Shown: positions 36,501-48,199 of the stretch, piece by piece
Numbering within the stretch: position 1 is the stretch's first letter
How the letters are laid out: each line of letters begins with the position of its first letter
DNA from: Moringa oleifera
Taxonomy: Eukaryota > Streptophyta > Magnoliopsida > Brassicales > Moringaceae
Direction of reading: 5' to 3'
Length of the DNA stretch: 64,000 nt
Assembly: GCA_021397835.1 (NCBI GenBank)
Contig: JAJFZO010000407.1
Span: 3,906,001 to 3,970,000, forward strand
Notes under the pieces: generated by a model
What the model was told of the DNA's origin: nothing
What the model saw: the letters and a program-made list of their open reading frames with translations, nothing else
Databases searched by the model: none
Position numbers and translations under genes: made by a program

Positions 36501-39418
36501 TCTGTCTCTGTCTCTGTCTCTCTCTCTGTACGTGCATTTCTCTCTGTTTGTGTGGCATTGAGTAAGTGAGATAATGGCTGTCAAAAATCATGGAGATTAG
36601 GATCAAAATGCAGCCACACACAGAGGCACACAACTTTATGCCGTAGCATGAGCCAAGAGTCTACGTGCTAATAGCTGTATGTGGATTTGCTTTTAGAGAA
36701 TAGTACCACTTCTTCCTTATTGTCCTTTGGTTATATATGCTGTTTCTGATATTTGATTGAATTTTTGCTGATTGGAATAAGGAATTATTAGCAGAAAGGA
36801 AAAATGGAAGGAAGAAGCTAAACCAACATATTATTAACATTTGGACTAGCTAAAATGAGGAGATACTGAAAATTACAAGAAGAGACTGATTATGTAGCTT
36901 CTCACTGAAAGTGCCAAGGAAAGGAAGAAATGAAAAAGTTAATGGAGTACCTAATCTTGTAGTGCTACCCATTTTATGGACTGAGATGTTTGTTATATTT
37001 GCTTGTGCAATGACATCCTCCTCTTCACTCTTTCTTTGAAGCTTCTGTCCTTATAAGCGTATATGCATATATATACACATACGTTCCTACACAAATGTAG
37101 ACGAGGCAACTTAAGGTAGCCTTAGATTTAATTTTATTATCAATAATCACATCATGTAGACATGAGTTGTTAATGTTGCATCATTTTTGCTGTTGTTGGA
37201 GACTAGAAAGATGTCTTCTGCAGCTTTTTAAAAGTTTATAATGTTGCTGTTTACATGTGAATAATTTTTTGAAATATAAGATGCAATATTCTTGGTGGTT
37301 TGAGAAGTATCAAGGACAGTTTTGAAACCAATCAAGTTGTTGGAGTAATCATTTCGATTGATTCAGTTTTATGTTTTAGCATGCTTGGAAAGTCTACGAA
37401 TTACACCTTTGGTCCATACCACCTCATGTGGTCAGTCTAGTACAGGTCATTTATGTTTTGAAGTTGCATGTGGCGTTCAATGCCATTAGAGTGTTACAGG
37501 AAGTCCTAGTTGCCTTCAATTAAAACATTTGATTCGAGCAATGCTGTGCATTCTCCAATCATCCCTGCAAGTCCAGTAACATCTAAATATAATCTGACTG
37601 GGATTTGTATCTTGAATGCATTTAGATGCTGGAGAAAACAAATGATGGTGGCAAAGGATACCAGACGGGTTGACATACTGTGTTATCGTGTTTCATTGGG
37701 TCAAAAGCTTCTTAAAGGCACTGAGAAGTTCCAAAAGCTTTGTGAGATTGTCGATGAAGCTGTGAAGGAGCTGGAAGCTGAAGTGGGTCCATTAACTGGT
37801 TTACCAGTAAAGATGGGTCGGGGCATTGTAAACAGGCTTTCTTCAGGACCAGAAGTTCAGAAACTCTGTTCTTTTGCTGTGGAGTCACTTGACAAAATGC
37901 TTGCGGACACTGTCTTGCACTCATCACCCAGTCTCCTTATGCAAGGTAACCTTTGTTGTATGGTACTTCACTACCCCCTGCCTAGTATAATCGCAGAGAA
38001 ATGTGGTGATGCTGTGTAATCTATACTTACTATAGAATCTTAAAGTTCCATCTAAATTCTATGGTCATTGAAAACTTAAGTCGTGGTTATCCATATGTTC
38101 TTTCACATTTGGCCACTTGATCTTGGATTAATGTAAATTCATAAATTATCATCAGTTTATGTTGTTTTCTGATTGTTAATATCAGGTAATACCTCCTTTT
38201 GTTACTGAAAATCTTTTAAAATCTGCAGAGTCAAATATCATTGCTCCAGTCGAGGTTACATTTGAAGATGTTCATGCAACATCCCTTGCGGTGATTTTGG
38301 GTTCCAAGGATTCTTCATCTGGCAATATTATTGGCTACACATTATGGCATCGTAAGGCTGAAGATAAGGACTATCCGTTAAAATCAACTTGTACCCTGTT
38401 TGTGCCAAATACAAGGTTTATTATCACAGGCCTAACTCCTGCTACAGAGTATTATTTCAAAGTGGTTTCCTTCAATGGCACCAGAGAACTGGGTATGAGG
38501 GAAGTTCGATTATCAACAGGCAATAGTGAGGAGGAAATCCCCAGTTGCTTGGTTATAGAAAGAAGTCAAAGCCCTGCAACCAACTGCAGCAGCCTTTCTA
38601 ATCCATCTTCAGTGGAAGATGAATCTAACAATGTTACTCCCTATAGTGACCAGAATGATGATCGGGCGGACAATTATCTCACTTATTGCAAGCAAAGCGA
38701 CAAAATGGTTTCTGCGAATTTACCAACTGATGCTAACAACTGCACTGCACCTGGTGGAGGAACCTCAGTGGATGCAGCTTCTGTGTTAGATGAGGAACGT
38801 GACATCAATGTAGCTGGCTCTATGCCCAATTCTGATGTTCAAAAGCAGGAGAAAAAGCGCCCACCAGATGGTAAAATCATTGAGGAGATGAGCAATGATA
38901 ATGGGTCTGATACGCCCGTCCAGACTGGCTTAGAATGTGTTCCATATATGGGTACCTCAGAAGCTGGCTTGCCTATTACCCCTTGCAAGTTGGATATACT
39001 CAAAGATAGCCAAGGAAGGACTGGAAGATTGAAATCAAACAAGGATCTGCAAAATGGGACTGGAAAAGGGGAAGAACCCCAAGATGGCAGCACCTCAAAG
39101 AAGAGAAGTGGAGAAAGAGGGGATGAGGAGTGTACAGCCAACGGTCTTTCAGAGAGGGATTTTGAGCACTATGTAAAGGTGATCCGATGGTTGGAGTGTC
39201 AGGGACATATCGAGAAAAACTTCAGGCAGAAATTCTTGACCTGGTACAGCTTGAGAGCAACCCCACAGGAAGTTAGGATTGTGAAGGTCTTTGTTGATAC
39301 CTTTATCGAAGATCCAGCGTCCCTTGCAGAGCAACTTGTGGACACCTTTACAGAATGCATCTCAAGCAAGAGATCATCAGTAGTGCCTTCTGGGTTCTGC
39401 ATGAAGCTCTGGCATTGA
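33533..39418 (+). CDS. VIL2: VIN3-like PHD-finger protein, VIL2/VEL1 type
   Basis: Four exons: 33533-33551, 34900-35578, 37626-37945 and 38229-39418. They total 2208 nt, or 735 residues. The start is a tiny exon (MDSSFEG) joined to exon 2 after a 1.35-kb intron. The order is: N-terminal [20 protein letters not shown] block (about 44-63); a basic NLS-like [13 protein letters not shown] (105-117); a Cys-rich PHD finger at about 140-225; a family helix block [20 protein letters not shown]; a fibronectin type III domain at about 344-430; an acidic, variable linker; and the C-terminal VIN3-interacting domain at about 645-721, ending in FCMKLWH. The N-terminus resembles VIL2/VEL1 more than VIL1/VRN5 or VIN3. 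These proteins associate with PRC2 to promote H3K27me3 silencing, for example at FLC-type genes. A SINE sits in intron 1. The paralogue assignment is from memory of family wording. Confidence 0.9.
34372..34592 (+). mobile_element. tRNA-derived SINE inserted in VIL2 intron 1
   Basis: A 187-bp insert (34389-34575) is bounded by perfect 17-bp direct repeats AATGGTGATGGCTGTAA at 34372-34388 and 34576-34592. Near its 5' end is a pol III A-box-like CTTGGTTAAG (34399-34408), followed about 35 bp later by a B-box-like GCGTTCGAAATCC (34434-34446). Its 3' end is A-rich (TATAAAAGAA) next to the second repeat. A-box, B-box spacing, A-rich tail and target-site duplication together are the full hallmark of a SINE. 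It lies in sense orientation about 310 bp upstream of the exon 2 acceptor. The intact duplication implies a recent insertion. Confidence 0.82.
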
Positions 39419-39548
39419 CATCCTTCTGATGAATGGTGGCGCTTTTAGATCACATGGTATTTGTCAGCAAACCTGTTCAGGGTTTGTGTAGCATAATTCT
39501 TTAGACTTTTGTAACTTTCTTCATCACTGTGGTCATCATCATGATCTT

Positions 39549-39633
39549 CATTTATCATTAGCTATTGCCATTCTTATGATGATGTACTCAATTACATTTT
39601 TCATTTAGCTATTGCCATTCTTCTGATGGTGTA
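39549..39633 (+). repeat. Short tandem duplication in VIL2 3' flank
   Basis: Two imperfect copies of about 38 bp (39549-39586 and 39595-39633) share TAGCTATTGCCATTCTT and a following TGATGRTGTA. They lie 130-215 bp after the VIL2 stop, probably in its 3' UTR. No function is evident. Confidence 0.7.
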
Positions 39634-39823
39634 AGAAGGCTTAGTATTCATTTAACTTATATACTACAGTGTTTCTGTTCTGCTATTTGGCAAATTGGCA
39701 TTCGATATTCTGACTATTCTCAGGGACCAAATTTGACAAACAATCAAGAGAAATTTGATGTTGGGTATCCAGAATTACATCTGAAAACCCAACTGCTTGA
39801 GCTAAGAGCAATCCTTCCCCATA

Positions 39824-39830
39824 GATAAGG
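39824..39830 (+). promoter_or_regulatory. I-box-like GATAAGG upstream of RBCS
   Basis: GATAAGG occurs about 400 bp upstream of the RBCS start codon. I-boxes are standard light-responsive elements of RBCS genes, usually paired with a G-box. I find no CACGTG between the VIL2 stop and this gene, so the canonical I-box/G-box module appears incomplete. Confidence 0.35.
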
Positions 39831-40227
39831 CTTTTACAGTGGCCTCATCCAGCCGTATTAAGTATGCAGGCACACAGAGATGAGTCATCCACTTGCATTA
39901 AAATTCAAGCAGGGTCAGACTGATGTCCTCAGCTGGTTAGCTGAAACCTCACCCTGTGACATCTAGTTCTGATGGGTCCCTACTCTTTCTCACATGCTGA
40001 GAAGGCAAAAGGCAGGTGATGGTGATGAAACCAAAAGCTTAAGAGCTTGTGTAGCCTCTCTCCCTGTAACCAACCATACATCACCTCTCACAGTATCCAA
40101 CCCAATCTCCGGTCCTTTCCTCCAACCATTTTCACCATCTTCAAGACAGGTAGCAATTACTTACTAATCACTTCTTCTGCTCATCTCTCTCTCTCCCTCT
40201 TTGTGGATCTTCTGCTTGAAAGGAAAG

Positions 40228-40999
40228 ATGTCTGCAACTATGCTTACCGCTCCGGTTGCTGGATCGAGCTATGTTGGCTTGAAACTCAACATGCAGAAGC
40301 TACTTCCAGTCAAGGATTCTGTTTCGTGGAACCAGAGAAGTGTCTCTAATGGTTCCAGGATCCACTGCATGAAGGTTATGCGATTTAACTAGTGATCTCA
40401 AACTCATTTCATCTATATAACCCATCACCGACGTAGTTGCTGTGATTGATTATCAAGTGATCATTATTTTGTGTTGTTAATCTAACAGACCTGGAAACCC
40501 ATCAATAACAAGAAGTTCGAGACTCTCTCCTACCTGCCTCCACTTTCAGATGAGTCGCTTGCCAAGGAGATCGAGTACATGCTTAAAAAGGAATGGATCC
40601 CTTGCCTTGAATTCCATGAGGTAAGATGATCAACAGATCTCCTTTGGAAGAAAATAGTTTCTGTTTGATACCCTTGAATCACATCAAATCATTCCTCCAT
40701 AAAGTTATAATCTTGAAGTAATCTCTCAGTCATTTTATTGGGGTTTCTGATATCAGACGGCGCATGTGGAGAGAGAAAACAGCAGGATTCCAGGTTACTA
40801 CGATGGGAGATACTGGACACTCTGGAAACTGCCAATGTTTGGGTGTACTGATTCTGCTCGGGTCCTGAGAGAGATCAATGAGTGCAAACAGGCTTACCCA
40901 AATGCCTATATCCGCTGCTTGGCATTTGATAACCAGCGCCAGTGTCAGTGCATGGCCTTTGTTATTCAGAAACCCACCATGGCCACCTCTTCCACCTGA
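40228..40999 (+). CDS. RBCS: RuBisCO small subunit, divergent (T-type-like)
   Basis: Three exons: 40228-40374, 40489-40620 and 40757-40999, giving 173 residues. Intron 1 falls two codons after the mature Met and intron 2 after LEFHE, positions I recognise from RBCS genes. Residues 1-47 are a Ser/basic chloroplast transit peptide with cleavage expected before M48 (mature [20 protein letters not shown]). The conserved core [20 protein letters not shown] is intact. Typical leaf small subunits read MQVWPP, a longer FETExGFVYREN loop and [20 protein letters not shown]. This one reads [23 protein letters not shown] and [20 protein letters not shown], like the trichome-type (RbcS-T) clade known from tobacco and the divergent rice RbcS1. 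It assembles with plastid RbcL in the stroma. The 126-residue mature chain carries a short Ser/Thr tail. Confidence 0.94.
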
Positions 41000-43900
41000 A
41001 GGCAAGTGGGTTTCTTCCTCAGTGTGTAGACACAGGATTTTCAAGAACTTGCCTGGTGATGTGATCGCTTTGGTGTTTATCAGTAAGAAAATGCTTCGCT
41101 TTTGTGAAGGTTTCCTGGTTTGTGAAAGTAATAATTGTGTCTGTGTGAGGCAATAGAGGTGGTTTTGGTACGCCCACTGGTTTGCCTAAAGAGGTCCCCA
41201 CGCATTCAAGCTAGTGCTTCAATGGTTTCTTTTTAACATTTAGTTAAGAATCTTTTTGTATCCATTGCCTTTCGTTCTATTAACTTCTGAATCAGTTTTA
41301 ATTGATAATTACAACTTTATGCTTGAAGAACATTATGTCTATAATTCGAACCCAAAAACATGAAAACAGATTGGGCCTTCTGCGAATTACAGAATAAAGA
41401 TTAAGACAATACTAGAGCATCATTCATGAAGCCTTTCAATTGGACTCTGAAGCCCAACCCAACTAAGAGAAAACATTTGCTTCCGTCTCGAAAAATCTGA
41501 CATCAGACTGAGCAAGTACACAATCAAGAGCCCACGGACACCAAAGAAGTATGGAATGGGCACCAGTCCAGCTTGCTCGAGTTCACGTCAAGAGAGTTGA
41601 AAAGCTTTTTGCCCGCTCAGTAATTAGTATATGATTGCTAAATGTTGATACCAAAATGTGATTCTCAAATGATGATTTGCATATATCAGGAGCATGAAAA
41701 CAAGGCCAGAAAAAGTGCCAATCAATCTAAGTCATGGCTCCTAGACATGCACATTTTTTGCAGGATACAAGCTTGACAAGAGGAACAATTTGATACACAT
41801 TCCAATTGAAAGTCATGACTCCTGTTCTTTCCCCTTTCTGTAACCCTTTCTAGGAGGGCAGGGTAAGCTTCCATCCAAAAGAATCTTAATTTAAGATACA
41901 ACCAAGAGAAGAATGATAATATACAAAAGCAACTGAGAGGGGCAGCCTTCCCTGGCAAGAAAATCAGCATACTGATCCTTTTGAGGTAGTTATTCTTAGT
42001 GTCCCACTGTCCTTTGGTTTTAAGCGGGGGCCCTGAAAATTATTTAAGAGAGTGCTCAATGGTTGACAGTCATCAAATATCATTAAGAAATCCATCTTGC
42101 AGCTTCCATAGAGTAAATTTCAAGAGCCAACAGCTCAAGAGAACTGACAAAAGAAACATGGAAGATGAACTATAATAAAGAAAACTCGCAAGGGATAAAA
42201 GAACATATCGAAGCTTGTAAAGGAGGTAGATAATTTGCCCTACTAATCTAAAATAGATGTATGCCACCCCCCCACCAGTAACTGTCAGCTCGGGAAAGTT
42301 TGATGGTTAGTCACCAAGAGCATTTAAACAAAGGAATACCTTACTATTATTTCAAAATGGAATTATAAGAAATGAAATTACCATGAAATTAGCATGAAAG
42401 CTAACAGCTGAGGAAGCAATGAACAACTATTCAATCGAAAATGTCCAACCTGCTTAGGATGTACAAAGGAGAAATAAACTTCTGACTGTTACAAGACAGA
42501 AATGCCCATATAACTCATTGAAACTAAATAACTAAAACTAGATAAAATGTTCTCTTCAATTTCTGTCTAAAAGTGGCAATCTTTTTAGCATCCAGAGTAA
42601 CCTAAATCAGGACCTATGAGATCCACAATCCTTAGTATCCGGTAAAGCCCTTATCATAAAGTGCTTCATGGAGAAGGCCAGAAATCCTCAAAACAACTGT
42701 ATCAATTCTAGCTTCCATGAGAGATTAGAACCATGCTGATGAATGAGATCGGGAAACCTGTGCAACTTTTCTTTGCTTGGTGAACTAAGGCTGGTGAAAC
42801 TCATGATCTTAGAGTAGGGTACAGGCTAGCAGATTGATGACAACAAGAATAGGCTACATTTGAACGTAAAACTGGATGAAAATTGTAAGAGTTCAAACAA
42901 TTTACAGACCAGCAACCAGTAAATAAGCATCAGTTCTGGTTCTAACAACTTTTATGGTCATTTGTACAAGAATTATACAGAGTTTCACAGCATTGAAAAT
43001 CTGGAAGAGGTATTGATTTCATCCTTAAATATGGTAGGAAATAACCAAACTTAGAGATAGTTATGGGGCCATCAATAATAACTCTCAGCCAATGCCATAG
43101 AATAACAAAAAGCTAACATGACCATGCAATTCAAAAGTAAATCAGGACCAGTCTAATTCATAGAGGTTAAACTAACATTCTCCATTGAAGTTCCTTAATT
43201 TCATTGTCAGCTTCCCACTAAAATAAAGTGAAAGATAGGCCATGATATATGATTCCAGATTTGTCAGGAATCAATCCCAAGAAAAGTTTCAGTCAAAATT
43301 CATACTACATAAAAGAAAACCAACTTCTGATGAAATCAATGGAAATTACTTATATTCACTCACAATCACATAACCCTAGATCACCAAATCCCCTAAAAAG
43401 AACCCTATAAGAATCCAAGCTACTTATTCTTCTTTGACTTCTTCTCTAATAATCGAACTCCTGCTCAAGCTAATATGACTCTGACCTGTAGTTCAAACCC
43501 CTTTTCTCATAACAAATGCACGCTACTAGCAAAACCACAGCTACGAATATGAACATGATTCACATCTCAAAATGGTGCTTGAATTCAGTTACTTGACTTT
43601 CATTTTTACTCCGAATCAAACTCCAATTACATTTAAATATCCTAAACCTCCTTTTTTTAATATATATATCATAACTTTTAGGCACAAACAATAAAATCTA
43701 CGTCAAGACACAATACATGTTAGTCAATTATTCCAGAAAAATGAATCCTGTTTAAATTTATGTACTCAGCAAGCTTGAAAGCTTCTACGAGAAAAGGAAT
43801 TGCAAGAAATGATTCCAACATAGAGGGAGCAAAATGCAATCAGTGAAAGCTTTTAGTAGTCTTGCATTCCATATGTAAACAAATTGTTAGCGGAACCTAG

Positions 43901-44380
43901 AACATTACAAAAACACAACAAGTATACACAAACCCAGATATTTACATGGTCCAAGTGCAACTTCTTGGACATAAAGGCAACTGTTAGTTGGACAATAATC
44001 CAGCGAAAGTTGAAGAATGAGATTCGTGAAATTGCAAGTACCATAACACCCTCAAGTAAAAAAGAATTGATTTAATATAGAAACAAAAAGAATTTCATGT
44101 TGAACCTACTAAAGTGTCCAAAGTCACCAAATTATTTCCCTGATCAATCAAAAATGAAAGCATAAGATAGTTGAGTTCAAACCGATTCACTCCTATACAG
44201 CCCAAATACAGTTAAACAAATCACCGCCACATCAAGCAAATGAAACAATAACTACATAACTAAATTCATCAGTTGATCCTGTTCACATTTTATGTTTTGG
44301 AAAATTTTTCTCTAAAAAAAAAAAACCAACTTTTCACAGTGCATGATAATTGTCAATTTTCAATCTTATAATGTACTCAC
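41000..44380. other. Region between RBCS and the SNRNP27 transcript
   Basis: The first 250-300 bases are probably RBCS 3' UTR. The rest has moderate base composition but no frame with recognisable protein family content on either strand. Because the SNRNP27 transcript appears to end in a strong GTGAGT donor at 44,375-44,380, part of this region could be a long intron and further 3' UTR exons on the minus strand; I could not identify them. Confidence 0.4.
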
Positions 44381-44454
44381 CAAACATGAACATCATCAAG
44401 ATGAATGCTTCTGAAGTCATTCCACATTCCAGTTTGATTAAACAGGTCAATGTT

Positions 44455-44776
44455 TCAGCAGTCAGGGTAATCGAAAACACAAAGAGAACCATCATCCTCA
44501 AAAGTAGCAACATGACCAACCTGTCAAAACAGTAACTTGGAATAGAGTACAATCAAAGAAGAAATGCAAACTTATGGTGTAACTCGTACCTTCAAAAACT
44601 ATCTACTTCAAACACAGAACTAGAATAGAGAAGGAGAATCAACAGGAAATGAAAAATTGGAAAAAAAAATTCCAAATATCATAAGAAGAACTATGAATAG
44701 CTCATACTACTGGATAACCATCCCATGAACCCGAATGTGAAAAACCATTCAATTGATAATAGGTTCCAAAGTGCAT
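44455..44776 (-). CDS. Spliced 43-codon downstream ORF in the 3' part of the SNRNP27 transcript
   Basis: On the minus strand exon B (44795-44711) and exon C (44520 to about 44381) have clean splice signals: a TTTGTGTTTCAG acceptor and CCA|GTAGTATG donor for B, and a TTGACAG acceptor and TTTG|GTGAGT donor for C. Joined, they hold an ORF from ATG at 44776 to TGA at 44457-44455, with 66 coding nt in each exon and a phase-0 junction. The peptide is compact and soluble-looking, beginning MHFGTYYQLNGFSHSGSWDG and ending DDGSLCVFDYPDC. The frame stays open 5' through exon B (SYVVEQA before the Met). The upstream exon ends 9 nt after the SNRNP27 stop at AAG|GTTAGATA (44949), so both ORFs can sit on one mRNA with about 28 nt between them. 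I recognise no family. It could be an independent small protein, an alternative C-terminus, or untranslated. Confidence 0.45.
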
Positions 44777-44957
44777 GGCTTGCTCAACAACATAACTGAA
44801 ACACAAACCCAAAAGAAAAAGCAGGCATTTGGCCGAAAACCGCCAACCCACAAAGAAGTCTAATACTAAGCACTTACTTCCAAGCACGACACACTCAAAA
44901 AAGTAAATTCAGCTACACAACCACATAATCGCAAAAGGGCTATCTAACCTTGGAAAA

Positions 44958-45641
44958 CTAGCGATTCCGCTCGGCAGGCAACGGGCGATTAAAGCCTCCC
45001 CTGCGGTTCATATACTGCCTTGGCTGGCGCTTTGTCACGGCCCTAACCCCACTGACGTCAGCACCAGGTACCGGCTTCCCCTTGGTGGAGTCGAACCCGA
45101 TTGGGATCCCTAATTTCTTCATCATCTCAATCTCATCCTCACCCATTCCCTCCGCTCCACCACCATCACCATTGCCAATTTCGGTGTTACTCTCCTTCTG
45201 CTTCTGCTGCTCTTTGGCTATCTCATCCACGAAATCCGACACCGCCTTCTTACGGTCCTTCTCCTTCTCGTCTTCAGTAGACTCGTGGCGAAGGCGCTTT
45301 CGAGGGGGCTCAGGGGACGGTGTGCGGTGCCGGTGGTGATGACGATGAGAACGGTCCCTGTCGCGCTCTGCGGATCGGGAACGTGAGCGGTACCGGTCTG
45401 GCGAGCGCGTGCGAGAGCGTGTGTGTCGGGATCGATAGTGATCCGGCGTGCGGGATCTCTTGCTGCGAACTCGGTCCCTGTCTCTATCTCTGTCTCGGTC
45501 TCTGTCTCTATCTCGGTCTCTTTCTCTGTCTCGGTCCCTCTCGTCTTTGTCTCGACGCCTTTCTCTCTCACGGTCTCGATCTCTATCTCTATCTCGGTCT
45601 CGCTCGCGTTCCCTCTCACGGTGTCTATCGCGGTCTGACAT
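44958..45641 (-). CDS. SNRNP27: U4/U6.U5 tri-snRNP-associated 27 kDa protein (SNRNP27)
   Basis: This intronless frame encodes 227 residues. The first 60 or so residues are almost pure Arg/Asp/Glu dipeptides (RDRDRD and RERERR runs), then RS/SR segments (RSRTRSPDRYRSRSRS) and a His/Arg stretch. The conserved C-terminal domain begins near DEIEMMKKLGIPIGFDSTKG and ends RQYMNRRGGFNRPLPAERNR, the SNRNP27 family signature (human protein ends in a similar QYMNRKGGFNRPL). The product is a spliceosomal protein of the U4/U6.U5 tri-snRNP, nuclear, with a role in 5' splice-site choice shown in animals. The repeat-coded N-terminus is likely length-polymorphic. TGGGCC motifs lie upstream at 45.89-46.05 kb. 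The 3' end appears to be spliced into further exons. Open frames on the opposite strand are translations of the CT-rich complement. Confidence 0.92.
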   Translation of the reverse strand: MSDRDRHRERERERDRDRDRDRDRERERRRDKDERDRDRERDRDRDRDRDRDRDRDRVRSKRSRTPDHYRSRHTRSRTRSPDRYRSRSRSAERDRDRSHRHHHRHRTPSPEPPRKRLRHESTEDEKEKDRKKAVSDFVDEIAKEQQKQKESNTEIGNGDGGGAEGMGEDEIEMMKKLGIPIGFDSTKGKPVPGADVSGVRAVTKRQPRQYMNRRGGFNRPLPAERNR

Positions 45642-45891
45642 AGTAGCAGGTGGTGGTGAGGTGCGAGGTCTCGGATTTCTCCTGTAGAGAGGGAGCTTCC
45701 TATAGAGGAGGCTCAGTCAGTGAGCGTAAAGCAGCAAAACATCCAAGCGGCAGACTGAATCCACTACGGATTTACTTTTTAGTGCTCCTAGCCTCCCGCC
45801 ATTCCACCCTTGCTCCCCTCTTTCAATCGTTAACTTGAGGCTAATTGCGGAATTCAACAAAACTCTACTTTTTCTTCCCCAAAATCTCATT

Positions 45892-46049
45892 TGGGCCGAG
45901 AAGATTGAACCGAACTGGAGTGAGCCACCCATCAGGCCCATATTTACCCATTTGAGCCAACGGGCCATCTCAGACTTCCAATATTTGACCTCATTTCCAA
46001 ATTTGAGCCCATAACCCCATGTTCTGAACCCGTTTGCCTCCAATGGGCC
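45892..46049 (-). promoter_or_regulatory. Cluster of TGGGCC/GGCCCA (site II-type) motifs upstream of SNRNP27
   Basis: TGGGCC at 45892-45897, GGCCCA at 45935-45940, GGGCCA at 45962-45967 and TGGGCC at 46044-46049 lie 250-410 bp upstream of the start codon. Such site II elements, bound by TCP factors, are typical of plant housekeeping and proliferation-linked genes. The same motif class occurs upstream of WDR75 in this window. Confidence 0.5.
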
Positions 46050-47611
46050 AGTTAAGACCCATCTATACATACAGTTAACGAGATACAGTATTATTAATTG
46101 AAGGGCGTTGCATGCGCACACCGGTAACCGGAAAAGGCAGTGGAGCCTTTCCCGGGGACCAAGGCAGCGACCATCGGTGGGCTTAGTAAAGACAGAGGTT
46201 CAATTTAAAGAAAGGACAGGCTTGATGACAACAAGCAGTGGTAGCTCGTGAAGAACAGTAAGGCATCGCTATCTTGCTTTGAAGATGGTTTCGTGTTTGC
46301 CGAGAAAAAATAGAAAGATAAAAAGTACTTGTAATGTTGCTGTCCTTGATTGGCGAGAAAACATCCCTTTCTACATCTATGCTCTGTTACTTCCACAAGC
46401 CTTCCTTTAGATATGGAGACCTTCTCTTCCCACCCATTTTTATTTATCTGGGCAACATTCTTTTTCTTGTTTTAAATGAATAATAAAATTAAAAATAGAG
46501 TAATTACTAAAAAATAATTTTTTCTTTCAAATATTATTATATTAATTATATCTAATATTTTAATTTAAAATTTACTAAAAAATTATTTAAATTGAAAATC
46601 CTTGTGCAATAAATTTTGATTCAAAAAATTTCATATACAGAAAAAATTATTAAATTATTGTTACTAAAAAATTATTTTTTAAGTGTAGAAGATAATTTTA
46701 AAAAATTTATGCTATACAAAAATTTTAAAAAATAATTTATTAGTTAAAATATTTAAATTTAAGTGATGAATTTAAGATGAAGTGTTTAATTTATTTGGGT
46801 TGCTATCGAGATATTTTAACAGAAAAATACTTTTAAATTTTTTTAAATATTTAAAATAATGCTTAATTTAAATCATAATAAAAGATTATATGTATAATCG
46901 ATATATCAAAATTTAAATTAAAATATGAATATAATTATGATTAAGCATGATTTATATTTATCCTTAAAAACGATATTAATTTTAACATATGGTATATGTT
47001 TTAAAATATTTTTACAATAAAAAGTTTCATAATTTTAAAACATTTTTATAAATACTTAAAAATTAAAAATTTAATATATGGTTAGAAAGAAGGATTTTGG
47101 ACAATAAATATGTATGTAATAAATATTATTGACATTAAAATAATTATAATTAAATTCTTATAGTTTTAATGATTTGAGTGGTAATCACAAAAGGAGCAAA
47201 TTAATGGACTGAAAAAGCGGTTGTTATACAAAGTCAAGATCCATATAGTGGCTTTTTTAAGAGGCTGCAATATCATTATCGTGAACTTTATACGTTTCAT
47301 TAATTAACTTTCATGTGACACGGCAATAATCATGCAAATCCTTAATAAGGGTTTTGCTCCAATTGGTTAAACTTTAGATTTTCTTGCTGGCCCTATTAAA
47401 AAAGTCATAAGCCGACACATGTAGATACTCTAAATAAAAATAAAAAATAAAATCTATGGTTTATGTGACATATTAACCTATGCGCATGAAAAAAATAAAA
47501 TTTTTTGAAAGAAGAATTTATATTAATGAATTAAAGATTGCATCATGTAATTATAATTTTTCTTTAATTTTCATTTTCAAAATGCCGGACAGTCCACGGA
47601 AACTATCTTGT

Positions 47612-47638
47612 AATATATATATATATATATATATATAT
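47612..47638. repeat. (AT)n microsatellite
   Basis: An uninterrupted run of about 13 AT units in noncoding DNA. It is a likely polymorphic marker with no other role evident. Confidence 0.9.
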
Positions 47639-48199
47639 TTTTAAATATGATGGCCTTTGTTTAAGATTATGAGAAACAATGTGAAGCATGTTGTTGATAA
47701 GCTAATTATATAATGACTAATCTCATGAAGTTAATTGGTTTTTTTTTATTACATAAAATTGAAGACTTTGATTTCTTTCCTAATAATTTTCCCGGGAAAA
47801 TCTTTTGGGTAGCTTGTGAGAAATACCTAACCCTAGCTTTGCAACAAGGCACATTGACATCATCTTTTGTATACTAAATCAAATCTAATTAGGATTGACT
47901 TTTCGGAAATTAATGGAGGCACTATTTAATTTCACTCTTAAAAATTTATTTTTTTTGAAAATTTATAAAAATTTAATTTTACAATGTGAATCCATTTTAA
48001 AATTTCTCATAATATCTTAATTGGGTTTAACTTACCAGTTGTTATTCTAATTTATGCTTATCGTTTTTAAATAATAATCAATTATTTTAAAAAATTAGGT
48101 TCAAATATAAAAAATTCTAAATTATTTGTGTTTTTAAATTTATATTTTGGAGTATGTATTGGTGTAATTATTTCTATAGTGTTTAAATTTGATTTGTTT

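Noticed and set aside
45082..45687. Several plus-strand open frames opposite SNRNP27
   Set aside because: They are Leu/Ser-rich translations of the CT-rich complement of the RD/RS coding repeat; the minus frame has the family C-terminus.
46100..46400. GC-rich patch with ACCGGTAACCGG and a 63-codon minus frame
   Set aside because: No coding homology recognised and no tRNA or rRNA fold evident; could be a repeat fragment but unsupported.
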